A stretch of 64,000 nucleotides of DNA from Solirubrobacter sp035555675 (GTDB taxonomy: Bacteria > Actinomycetota > Thermoleophilia > Solirubrobacterales > Solirubrobacteraceae): the NCBI GenBank assembly GCA_035555675.1, contig DATMGH010000193.1, forward strand, positions 41,038 to 105,037. Reading direction: 5' to 3'. Positions 50,366-57,538 of this stretch are shown piece by piece. A model generated the notes under the pieces. It was given only the letters and a program-made list of their open reading frames with translations, had not been told where the DNA came from and did not search any database. Every line of letters begins with the position of its first letter. The stretch's first letter is position 1. The position numbers and the translations under genes are program-made.

Positions 50366-50402
50366 CTCCTAGGTGATCGGCACGCCGGGGCCGGGCCTTA
50401 GC

Positions 50403-50457
50403 GAGGGGGTGTTTCGACTTTGCTAACCATGCGTGAGCAAAGTCGAAACACCCCCTC
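50403..50457. terminator. 22-bp perfect hairpin between rpmE and the DUF1385 gene
   Basis: The arms begin GAGGGGGTGTTTCG and end with its complement: 22 perfectly paired bases (50403-50424 with 50436-50457) and an 11-nt loop. It lies 11 bp after the rpmE stop codon and should end that transcript. There is no U-run. Confidence 0.8.
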
Positions 50458-50468
50458 CCGGCCCCGCC

Positions 50469-50681
50469 TTACTTTCCGCCGCGGCTGCGGGCGAGCTTGC
50501 GCTGGAAGCGCTCGACGCGACCGCCGGTGTCCACCAGCTTCTGCTTGCCGGTGTAGAACGGGTGGCAGTTGGAGCAGATCTCCACGTGCATGTCGCCCTT
50601 GGTGGAACGCGTCACGAACTCGTTCCCGCAGGTGCAGCGCACGGTGGCCTCTGCGTATTCGGGATGGATGTCAGTCTTCAT
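50469..50681 (-). CDS. rpmE: Ribosomal protein L31, zinc-binding form
   Basis: A 70-residue L31 of the large ribosomal subunit. The zinc-binding cysteines are in VRCTCGNEF and EICSNCHPFYTG, so this is the C+ (zinc-loaded) form rather than the zinc-independent paralogue. ATG 50681 is followed by the family N-terminus KTDIHPEY. It is 31 bp downstream of the CARDB protein gene. Confidence 0.97.
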   Translation of the reverse strand: MKTDIHPEYAEATVRCTCGNEFVTRSTKGDMHVEICSNCHPFYTGKQKLVDTGGRVERFQRKLARSRGGK

Positions 50682-50712
50682 GGTTCATTCCAGTGTAGGC
50701 ACGCGGACAAGG

Positions 50713-51420
50713 TCAGCAGAGGGCGCTGGCCGCGTTGTTCTCCTCGTCGGCCTCGTCGACCTCCGAGCGGGGGTCGGCGACCGCCGAGATCTCCGCGCCC
50801 GGCGCGCACGGCGCCGCCGGAAGCCGCACCGACACCGAGGCCCGTGACGCCAGCGACGCGACCTCCGCCGTCGCGATCGGCGCCTCGTCGGCGAAGAAGG
50901 ACACGCCGAACGGCCCCGCCGCGGCCCGGCCCCGGTTGAACAGGGTCGCGACGTAGGCGTCGCCCTCGAAGCGGACGGACCGCACGACGAGGTCCGCCCG
51001 CGTGTCCGGCAGCGTGCAGGCCGGGGACACGACGCGCTCGGACCGCGACACCTTCCCGCGCCGGTCGCGCCAGCGGAACTCGATCGAGACCCGGTAGCCG
51101 GCGGGCGCGAGCAGGTCCTGCACGGTCTTGTCGTACGTGTACTTGGTGAGCCCGGCCGGCACCGTGATCCACGTCCCGAACCCCGCGGCGGACACCTTGC
51201 GGAACCGCGCATCGTCGGCGGTGCGCGCCTGCAGCGTGAACCGCAGCTGCATGCGCGCGGCCCGCCGGTAGCTCAGCATCCGCCCTTCGAACGTCGCTTC
51301 GCGCGCGGTGCGATCGCAGCGCACGAGGCTCGCCTTGGCGTACGGCGAGACCGTACGTGCGTGCGCGGGCGCCGCGGCGAACCCCGCCAGCAGCGCCCCG
51401 ACAACCAGAACCCGGACCAT
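50713..51420 (-). CDS. Secreted CARDB-domain protein
   Basis: A 235-residue exported protein with signal peptide MVRVLVVGALLAGFAAAPAHA. Residues 25-130 form an unrecognised beta-rich region; residues 140-235 match a CARDB adhesion-type domain (DLVVRSVRF, then VDEADEENNAAS). It has four cysteines after the signal peptide. The function is probably extracellular binding. It is divergent from the M20 amidohydrolase gene with 51 bp between. Confidence 0.7.
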   Translation of the reverse strand: MVRVLVVGALLAGFAAAPAHARTVSPYAKASLVRCDRTAREATFEGRMLSYRRAARMQLRFTLQARTADDARFRKVSAAGFGTWITVPAGLTKYTYDKTVQDLLAPAGYRVSIEFRWRDRRGKVSRSERVVSPACTLPDTRADLVVRSVRFEGDAYVATLFNRGRAAAGPFGVSFFADEAPIATAEVASLASRASVSVRLPAAPCAPGAEISAVADPRSEVDEADEENNAASALC

Positions 51421-51471
51421 GCGTCACGAAAACCGTCCACCCCGGTGCGAGTTGCGCCTATCGTCCCGCCC

Positions 51472-52698
51472 ATGCCCGATTTCGACTGGGAACGTCCGCT
51501 TGCCGACCTGCGCGAGCTCGGGGAGCTGACCGGCGGCCCGGACGGAGCGCGCCGGCTCGCCTGGACCGCCGACTGGCGCGCCGCGCGCGAGTGGCTCGAG
51601 CGCAAGCTGGCCACCGGCACCCGGGGGACGGTCGAGCGCGACGCCGCCGGCAACCTCTGGGCGACGCTCGCGGGCGAGAGCGACGCCACGGTCGTGGTCG
51701 GCTCCCACATCGACGCCGTGCCGCACGGCGGCTGGCTGGACGGCTGCCTCGGGGTCCTCGCGGCGCTGGAGATCCTGCGGGCGTACGAGGACACGCCGCC
51801 GGTCACGATCAAGCTGGTCGACTGGGCCGACGAGGAGGGCGCGCGCTTCGGCCGCAGCCTGCTCGGCTCCTCGGCCGCGGCCGGGACGCTGGACCCCGAC
51901 GCCGTCCGCCGCCTCACCGACGCCGACGGCACCGCGCTTGCGGACGCGCTGCGGGAGAACGGGGTCGACCTCGACGCGATGGGTCGCGCCGGGCTTCCCC
52001 GCATCGACGCCTACCTGGAGCTGCACATCGAGCAGGGCCCGCGCCTGGAGGCCGCCGGGAAGCCCGCGGCGGCCGTGATCGGCTGCTTCGGCGCCGAGCG
52101 GCACGCGGTCACGTTCACCGGCAGGGCCAGTCACGCCGGCAGTACCCCGATGCACCTGCGCCACGACGCGTTCGCCGCCGCGGCGCGCTGGGCGCTGACG
52201 GTCCGGGAGTCGGCGGTCGCGAACGAGGGTGTCGCCACGGTCGGCCGGGTCGCGGTCGCTCCCGGCGTCCCCACCATCATCAACGGCCGCTGTGCGGTGA
52301 CGCTCGACCAGCGCGCGCTCGAGTCGCACAAGCTCGCCACGATGCTCGACGACGCCAAGCGAGCCGCGGCGACGATCGCCGAGGAGGAGGGCGTCGGGGT
52401 CGAGTGGGCGCCGATCTACGCGATCGAGCCGATCGCGTTCGACCCCCGCCTCGTCGACCTGGCGGCGCAGGCGATCGAGGAGGTGACGGGCGACGCCGCG
52501 CCCCGCCTTCCCTCCGGCGCGCTCCACGACGCCGCCGAGATCGCCCGCCGGGCACCCACGGTGATGCTGTTCGCGGCGAGCACCGGCGGCGTCAGCCACT
52601 CGCCGGCCGAGGACACGCCCGAGGACGACCTCCGGGCCGCCCTGCGCGCCTTCGGCCGGCTCTTCGAACTGACCGCCGCGAACCTAAACCCCTCCTAA
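51472..52698 (+). CDS. M20 family amidohydrolase (N-carbamoyl-L-amino acid hydrolase / allantoate amidohydrolase type)
   Basis: A 408-residue binuclear zinc amidohydrolase. Visible motifs are GSHIDAVPHGGWLDG (His, Asp), DEEGARFGRSLLGS (Glu-Glu), LHIEQGPRLE (His), and the dimerisation-domain FTGRASHAGSTPM. These mark the hydantoinase/carbamoylase (HyuC, AllC) branch, but the substrate is not determined. ATG 51472 is chosen by the family N-terminus. The stop codon TAA lies within a strong palindrome, so the last residues (NPS) are encoded by the repeat. Confidence 0.85.
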   Translation: MPDFDWERPLADLRELGELTGGPDGARRLAWTADWRAAREWLERKLATGTRGTVERDAAGNLWATLAGESDATVVVGSHIDAVPHGGWLDGCLGVLAALEILRAYEDTPPVTIKLVDWADEEGARFGRSLLGSSAAAGTLDPDAVRRLTDADGTALADALRENGVDLDAMGRAGLPRIDAYLELHIEQGPRLEAAGKPAAAVIGCFGAERHAVTFTGRASHAGSTPMHLRHDAFAAAARWALTVRESAVANEGVATVGRVAVAPGVPTIINGRCAVTLDQRALESHKLATMLDDAKRAAATIAEEEGVGVEWAPIYAIEPIAFDPRLVDLAAQAIEEVTGDAAPRLPSGALHDAAEIARRAPTVMLFAASTGGVSHSPAEDTPEDDLRAALRAFGRLFELTAANLNPS

Positions 52699-52727
52699 AG
52701 GGGCCAGGCCCCTTTAGGAGGGGTTTA
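52685..52727. terminator. 20-bp palindrome overlapping a stop codon, repeat family B copy 1
   Basis: The arms, TAAACCCCTCCTAAAGGGGC and its complement, flank CAG. It lies between convergent genes and contains the stop codon of the amidohydrolase. The inner core TAAAGGGGC-CAG-GCCCCTTTA recurs exactly at 59063-59083. Confidence 0.85.
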
Positions 52728-52734
52728 AGTCGTT

Positions 52735-54429
52735 TCAGGTGATCTGGTAGACCGGGCCGTCGCCGCCCTCGGGCGGGGTCAGGCGGCCGCCTTTGGCCGT
52801 GATGGCGCCGCACTGGACGCAGTTCGACGGGTTCACGATCAGGTCGATCATGCCCGTCTCGGGCGCGTCGTCGGGCACCTCGTAGACGCCCGCAGGACAC
52901 ATCCACGCCCAGCCCTCGCCGACCTCGCGCGGCACCCGCGTCTGGATGCGGATGTGCGACGGCGCGTCGTCGCGCGTCGCGTTCCCGGTCAGGAAGACCC
53001 CGGACAGCTTGTCGAACGTGTACTTGCCGTCCGGCTTCGGGTAGCGCTTGTGCCGGTCGGTCAGCGTGAGCGGCGCCTCGCTGTCGCGGTGCGTCGCCCA
53101 GTGCCCGCCCGGGAAGCGGCCCTTTGTGAGCACCATCGCGTTCGTGATCGCGCCGCCCAGGATCAGCCCCTTGCCGAACGGCTGCTTCATGTTGCGCGAC
53201 TCGTAGAGCTCCTTGCCCATCTGCGACGCGTAGATCGCCCGCTCGTAGGCGGAGAAGTCGTTCGAGCCGGCCTTCAGCTGCGCGTAGATCGTCTCGGCCG
53301 CCAGCCGGCCGGACTCGATCGCGTAGTGGATGCCCTTCAGGCGCGGGACGTTGACCATCCCGCCCGCGTCACCGGCGATCACCATGCCCGGCGCGTGCAG
53401 CGCCGGCATCGCCCAGTAGCCGCCCTCCGGGATCGCCTTCGCGCCCCAGGCCACGCGCTTGCCGTCGGCCAGGATCTTGCGCACCAGCGGGTGCAGCTTG
53501 AACTCCTGCAGCACGTCGTGGACCGAGAACCGCGCGTCCGTGTAGTCGAGCCCGGTCACGAACCCGATCGAGACCTTCGGCGCCTCGCCCTCGCGGTTCA
53601 TGCCGTAGATCCAGGAGCCGCCGAACTCCTTCCACTTCGCCCCCCAGCGCAGCGGCCAGCCGAGCGTGTGGACGATCTTCTCGAACGGCTGCGGGATCTC
53701 CCAGACCTCCTTGACCCCGAGCGCCCACACCTGCGGGTCCTTCGGCGCCAGGTCGAGCGCCTTCAACGCAGCGCCCGTCAGGTGCCCCCAGTTGCCCTCG
53801 GCCAGCACGGTCGCCTGCGCGATCACGTCCGAGCCCGGCTCGAAGTTCGCCTTCTCGCCGCCGGCCTTGTCGCGCCCCTTGTCGCCCGTGCGCACGCCGA
53901 CCACGCGGCCGCCGTCGACCAGCAGCTTCGCGCCGACGGTCTCGGAGAGCAGGTACGCGCCCGCCTCCTCCGCCTTCTCCCCCAGCCAGCGGTTGAGCTC
54001 GGCCACGCTCACCACGTAGTTGCCGTGGTTGCGGAACGGCGGCGGCGTCGGCTTGAGCGGGAACGCGCGCCGCTTGGTGCAGAAGTAGACCGTCTCGGCC
54101 TTGACCTCGCCCCAGTGCGGCCAGGAGTCGTCGTCTCCCAACAGAGTGCGGATCGCGGACGGGTTCATCACGCCGCCGGAGAGCTGGTGCGCTCCGGCGA
54201 CGCGGCCCTTCTCGATCACCGCGACGGGGACCTCCCCGAGCCGCTCCATCGTCTCGGGATCGTCCTCCAGCAGCTGCAGCAGCCGGATCGCGCACGCGAG
54301 CCCGGCCTGGCCGCCGCCGACGATCGCGACGCCGACCTCGATCCGCTCGTCGGAGGGGTCGGTCGGCGCACCGACGAACTCGGCCGCCGAGTCGACCGGC
54401 GGCGGGAACTGGCTCGGGGAAGCCGTCAT
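52735..54429 (-). CDS. Electron transfer flavoprotein-ubiquinone oxidoreductase
   Basis: A 564-residue membrane-associated flavoprotein passing electrons from ETF to the quinone pool. The FAD motif VAIVGGGQAGLACAIRL is near residue 33, and VIAGDAGGMVNVPRLKGIHY is the conserved ETF-QO segment. The [4Fe-4S] ligands are at the C-terminus: Cys511 (CPAGVYE), Cys537 and Cys540 (NPSNCVQCGAI). Position 543 is Ile where the family normally has a fourth Cys. Its ATG overlaps the etfA stop codon as ATGA. It completes the etfB-etfA-ETF-QO operon for acyl-CoA oxidation. Confidence 0.92.
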   Translation of the reverse strand: MTASPSQFPPPVDSAAEFVGAPTDPSDERIEVGVAIVGGGQAGLACAIRLLQLLEDDPETMERLGEVPVAVIEKGRVAGAHQLSGGVMNPSAIRTLLGDDDSWPHWGEVKAETVYFCTKRRAFPLKPTPPPFRNHGNYVVSVAELNRWLGEKAEEAGAYLLSETVGAKLLVDGGRVVGVRTGDKGRDKAGGEKANFEPGSDVIAQATVLAEGNWGHLTGAALKALDLAPKDPQVWALGVKEVWEIPQPFEKIVHTLGWPLRWGAKWKEFGGSWIYGMNREGEAPKVSIGFVTGLDYTDARFSVHDVLQEFKLHPLVRKILADGKRVAWGAKAIPEGGYWAMPALHAPGMVIAGDAGGMVNVPRLKGIHYAIESGRLAAETIYAQLKAGSNDFSAYERAIYASQMGKELYESRNMKQPFGKGLILGGAITNAMVLTKGRFPGGHWATHRDSEAPLTLTDRHKRYPKPDGKYTFDKLSGVFLTGNATRDDAPSHIRIQTRVPREVGEGWAWMCPAGVYEVPDDAPETGMIDLIVNPSNCVQCGAITAKGGRLTPPEGGDGPVYQIT

Positions 54430-55391
54430 GCTTTCTTCGCCTTCACGGCCTCCGTCAGCTTCGGGACGATCTTGTTCAGGTCGCCGACGACGCCGAGGTC
54501 GGAGAACTCGAAGATCGGCGCGTTGGAGTCCTTGTTGATCGCGACGATGTTCTCCGAGCCCTGCATGCCGACCTTGTGCTGGATCGCGCCGGAGATGCCC
54601 GCCGCGAGGTACAGCTTCGGCGCCACGGTCTTGCCGGTCTGGCCGATCTGAGCCGCGTAGGAGTACCAGCCGGCGTCGACGACCGCGCGGGTCGCGGCGA
54701 CCGCGCCGCCCAGGGCGCGCGCCAGCTCCTCGAGCGCCTCGAAGCCTTCGGCCTTGCCGAGCCCGCGGCCGCCGGCCACGAGCACGTCGGCGTCCTCGAT
54801 GTTGACGTCCGCGCCGCGCTGCTCGCCGCGCTGGACCATCTTCGCGCGGGTAGAGTGCGGCTTGAACTGCACGTCGAGGTCGACGACCTCGGCCGTCCCG
54901 CCGGTCTCGTGCGCCTCGAACGCGTTCAGGCGCCCGATGATCACGCCGACGTCGGAGCGGTAGTGCACGGAGGAGATCTCGGAGTCCTGCAGGATCGGGC
55001 GCTCGGCGACCAGCTTGCCGTCCTCGACGCGCACGCCGGTGACCTCCATGCAGACGCCCGCGTCGAGCCGCGCGGCCAGGCCGGCGCCGATCTCGAACCC
55101 GAGCAGGCCGCCGCCGAACAGCGCGTAGCCGTGGCCGCCGTCGGCGATCGCCGCCGCCATCGCGTCCACGACCGGCTGCGCGAGGCCCTCGGGCCCGTTG
55201 ACCCGGTAGACCTTGGTCGCGCCGTGGTTGCCCAGCGAGGCGGCGAGCTCGTCGGAGACGTCGCCGACGACGATCGCGTGGCACTCGGTGCCCAGCTCGG
55301 ACGCGAGCCGCGCGCCCTCGGAGACCGCGCCGAGCGAGTTCTTGTTGAACGCGCCGTCGTAGTGCAGCGCGTAGACCAGGATCCCACTCAT
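54426..55391 (-). CDS. etfA: Electron transfer flavoprotein subunit alpha
   Basis: A 321-residue subunit binding FAD. The C-terminal FAD domain has VAGGRGLG, VVDAGWYSYAAQIGQTG and LYLAAGISGAIQHKVGM with INKDSNAPIF. The N-terminal domain starts MSGILVYALHYDG. It overlaps etfB and the ETF-QO gene by 4 bp each (ATGA), implying stoichiometric synthesis. Confidence 0.96.
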   Translation of the reverse strand: MSGILVYALHYDGAFNKNSLGAVSEGARLASELGTECHAIVVGDVSDELAASLGNHGATKVYRVNGPEGLAQPVVDAMAAAIADGGHGYALFGGGLLGFEIGAGLAARLDAGVCMEVTGVRVEDGKLVAERPILQDSEISSVHYRSDVGVIIGRLNAFEAHETGGTAEVVDLDVQFKPHSTRAKMVQRGEQRGADVNIEDADVLVAGGRGLGKAEGFEALEELARALGGAVAATRAVVDAGWYSYAAQIGQTGKTVAPKLYLAAGISGAIQHKVGMQGSENIVAINKDSNAPIFEFSDLGVVGDLNKIVPKLTEAVKAKKA

Positions 55392-56182
55392 GCCAGCAGC
55401 TTCCTCTCGTCCAGCCACGCGACGATCTTCTCGACCGTCTCGTTGGTGTCCTCGTCCTCGAAGATCTCGCCGGCCGCCTTCGGGGGCGGCGCCTTGAAGT
55501 CCTGGCAGTGCGCGCGGGCGTGGTCGTAGCCGACGCGGTCGGGCTCGATCCCCGCGTCCGCGGCCGACTTGGTCTCCAGCGGCTTCTTCTTGGCGCCCAT
55601 GATCGCCTTCAGCGACGGGTAGCGCGGCTCGTTGATCGCGTCGCCGACGCTGATCACGGCGGGCAGCGGGATCTCGACCGTGTCGTAGCCGTACTCGGCC
55701 TGGCGCTCGCAGCGCAGGGCGCCGTCGACGACGTCGATCTTGATCACCTGGGTCAGCGACGGCATCTCCAGGTGGTCGGCGACCACGGCGCCGATCGTGT
55801 AGCACTCGCCGTCGTCGGACTGCTGGCCGAGCAGCACCAGGTCGGGGGACTCGGTCGCGAGCACCTTCGCCAGCGCGTAGCCGGTGCCGTTGACGTCCGA
55901 GCCGGCCAGGGCGTCGTCGATCAGGTGGATCGAGCGGTCCGCGCCCAGCGAGACCGCCTTGCGCAGGGCCTTGGACGCGGCCTCGGGGCCCATCGTCACC
56001 GCGACGATCTCGTCGACCTGCAGAGCGCCGCCTTCCCTGAGCTGCATCGCGGCCTCGATGGCGTGCGTGTCGAAGGGGTTGTCGCGCGTCTCACCCCCGC
56101 GTTCCAAGCGTCCGGTCGAGGGGTTGATGCGCTTCGTCACCCCCGCCTCCGGGACACTCTTGACAAGGACGCAGATCTTCAC
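55388..56182 (-). CDS. etfB: Electron transfer flavoprotein subunit beta
   Basis: A 264-residue subunit binding AMP and docking dehydrogenases. It begins with the family sequence KICVLVKSVPEAG and contains the recognition-loop region LLGQQSDDGECYTIG and the signature VGDAINEPRYPSLKAIM. GTG 56182 follows AGAGGTGA; an upstream TTG 56200 is less likely. First gene of the etf operon; two palindromes lie upstream. Confidence 0.96.
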   Translation of the reverse strand: MKICVLVKSVPEAGVTKRINPSTGRLERGGETRDNPFDTHAIEAAMQLREGGALQVDEIVAVTMGPEAASKALRKAVSLGADRSIHLIDDALAGSDVNGTGYALAKVLATESPDLVLLGQQSDDGECYTIGAVVADHLEMPSLTQVIKIDVVDGALRCERQAEYGYDTVEIPLPAVISVGDAINEPRYPSLKAIMGAKKKPLETKSAADAGIEPDRVGYDHARAHCQDFKAPPPKAAGEIFEDEDTNETVEKIVAWLDERKLLA

Positions 56183-56203
56183 AGAGTCACCTCTTTGCAA
56201 GAA

Positions 56204-56213
56204 CGAACGTTCG
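56204..56213. promoter_or_regulatory. 10-bp palindrome upstream of etfB
   Basis: CGAACGTTCG, flanked by GAACGTTCGTTC, lies 22 bp before the etfB start and just downstream of a TAGGAT -10-like box. Confidence 0.45.
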
Positions 56214-56226
56214 GCATCCTAGCGCG

Positions 56227-56242
56227 TTGACTGACCAGTCAA
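56227..56242. promoter_or_regulatory. TetR-type operator upstream of etfB
   Basis: TTGACTG and CAGTCAA are perfect arms around two bases. This matches the general form of operators of TetR-family regulators of fatty-acid catabolism. It overlaps the tetR stop codon and the predicted -35 region of the etf promoter. Confidence 0.6.
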
Positions 56243-56745
56243 TCCAGTGGTTTCGCCATCTCCAACAAACGTTGGAGCACCTGCTCGCGCACCTCACCCG
56301 TCGGCGGTCCCATGCCGAGCAGCTCCGCCAGCCAGAGCCCGTCGGCGGCGAGCCGGGCGACGGTCGCGTCGACCGGATCGGCGCTTTCGCGCTCCACGCG
56401 ATCCTGCCAGATCCCGTACTGGCGCCGCACCGTGAGCAGCAGCGAGGGATCGGCGATCAGCGCCGCGAGCATGCCGAGCTCGTTGCTCTGCGGGGCGCTG
56501 GCCTTCACGTAGCCGCGGACGAAGGCAGGGTCGGCCTCGGCGATCTCGCGCTCGAACTCCCCCAGCCAGCGGTCGACCATGCCTTCGACGAGGTCGCGCT
56601 TGGACTTGAAGTGGTAGAGCAGGCCGCCCTTGGAGACCTCGGCCTCCTCGGCGACGGCGTCGAGCGTCAGCGCCTGGGCGCCGTCGCGGCGCACGACGGC
56701 GCCGGCGGCGTCCAGGAGCCGGTCTCTAGTGCGCGCCCGCGGCAT
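56239..56745 (-). CDS. TetR family transcriptional regulator
   Basis: A 168-residue repressor. The N-terminal helix-turn-helix (RDRLLDAAGAVVRRDGAQALTLDAVAEEAEVSKGGLLYHFKSK, residues 7-50) is typical; the C-terminal ligand domain resembles the TetR_C class found with drug exporters. It overlaps the SMR transporter gene by 20 bp and is transcribed after it, so it probably regulates that operon through the 34-bp palindrome at 57049. It may also act on the etf site, but the two operators differ. Confidence 0.88.
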   Translation of the reverse strand: MPRARTRDRLLDAAGAVVRRDGAQALTLDAVAEEAEVSKGGLLYHFKSKRDLVEGMVDRWLGEFEREIAEADPAFVRGYVKASAPQSNELGMLAALIADPSLLLTVRRQYGIWQDRVERESADPVDATVARLAADGLWLAELLGMGPPTGEVREQVLQRLLEMAKPLD

Positions 56746-57046
56746 TGAGCCCGACGACGCCGAGGATGATCAGCCCGAGCGAGGCGACCTTGAGGAGGTT
56801 CGCGCCTTCGCCGTAGGCCAGGATCCCGATCACAGCGATCGCGGCCGTGCCGACGGCCGACCAGACGGCGTACGTCGTGCCGACGCTCATGTGCTTGAGC
56901 ACCAGCGCGAGTAGCCAGAACGACAGGCCGTAGCCGACCACGACCACCGCCGCGGGTAAGAGCTTGGAGAAGCCGTCGGAGGCTTTGAGAGCAAGCGTAC
57001 CGATGACTTCGGAGGCGATGGCGAGTGCGAGGTAGATGGCGGTCAT
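56726..57046 (-). CDS. Small multidrug resistance (SMR) family transporter
   Basis: A 106-residue four-helix membrane protein of the SMR family. The essential glutamate is in the first helix (IASEVIGTLALKAS, Glu13), and GTTYAVWSAVGTAAIAVIGIL is the conserved third-helix signature. Members export quaternary ammonium compounds or guanidinium against protons. The start at ATG 57046 lies almost at the predicted transcript start. A 34-bp palindrome upstream and the following tetR indicate substrate-induced expression. Confidence 0.92.
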   Translation of the reverse strand: MTAIYLALAIASEVIGTLALKASDGFSKLLPAAVVVVGYGLSFWLLALVLKHMSVGTTYAVWSAVGTAAIAVIGILAYGEGANLLKVASLGLIILGVVGLNAAGAH

Positions 57047-57048
57047 GC

Positions 57049-57082
57049 CCGTAACTATACCGTCTGGACGGTATAGTTACGG
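57049..57082. promoter_or_regulatory. 34-bp palindromic operator of the SMR-tetR operon
   Basis: CCGTAACTATACCGTC and its complement flank TG, 16 perfect pairs. Each half contains TATACCGTC, typical of TetR-family operators. It covers the region just upstream of the SMR start and includes the stop codon (57077-57079) of the upstream mutase subunit. Confidence 0.8.
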
Positions 57083-57481
57083 CGTCACCGCGCCCCGGAT
57101 GAAGTCGATGATGTCCTGGGTCGGCGCGCCCGGCGTGAACACCTCGGCTACCCCCAGCGCCTTCAGCTCCGGGATGTCCTGGTTGGGGATCGTGCCGCCG
57201 ACGGTCACGACCACGTCCCCGGCGTCCTGCTCGCGCAGCAGCTCGATCACGCGCGGGACCAGCGTCATGTGCGCGCCGGAGAGGATCGACAGGCCGACCG
57301 CGTCGGCGTCCTCCTGCAGGACGGTCTCGACGATCTGCTCCGGGGTCTGGTGCAGCCCCGTGTAGATCACCTCCATGCCGGCGTCACGCAACGCGCGGGC
57401 GATGATCTTGGCGCCGCGATCGTGGCCGTCGAGGCCGGGCTTGGCCACGACCACACGGATCTTCCTGGTCGAAGTGGCCAT
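57077..57481 (-). CDS. Cobalamin-binding subunit of a methylmalonyl-CoA-type mutase
   Basis: A 134-residue stand-alone B12-binding domain. The cobalt-ligating DxHxxG motif is in KPGLDGHDRGAKII, with the second and third motifs SILSGAH and VTVGGTIPNQ. It matches the C-terminal domain of methylmalonyl-CoA mutase, here as a separate polypeptide as in split mutases; the substrate-binding subunit is not in the window. The -10 box TATTAT (57494-57489) lies about eight bases before ATG 57481, so a leaderless mRNA is likely. The stop codon lies in the SMR operator. Confidence 0.9.
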   Translation of the reverse strand: MATSTRKIRVVVAKPGLDGHDRGAKIIARALRDAGMEVIYTGLHQTPEQIVETVLQEDADAVGLSILSGAHMTLVPRVIELLREQDAGDVVVTVGGTIPNQDIPELKALGVAEVFTPGAPTQDIIDFIRGAVTP

Positions 57482-57488
57482 GCTCCGG

Positions 57489-57509
57489 ATAATACGAGGA
57501 CTTCCTCGT
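57489..57509 (-). promoter_or_regulatory. -10 box and 16-bp palindrome before the mutase subunit
   Basis: TATTAT (minus strand, 57494-57489) abuts a perfect palindrome ACGAGGA-CT-TCCTCGT (57494-57509), a likely operator in the spacer region. Confidence 0.5.
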
Positions 57510-57538
57510 TTCTGCCGCCGGATAGCGTCACCGCAACC

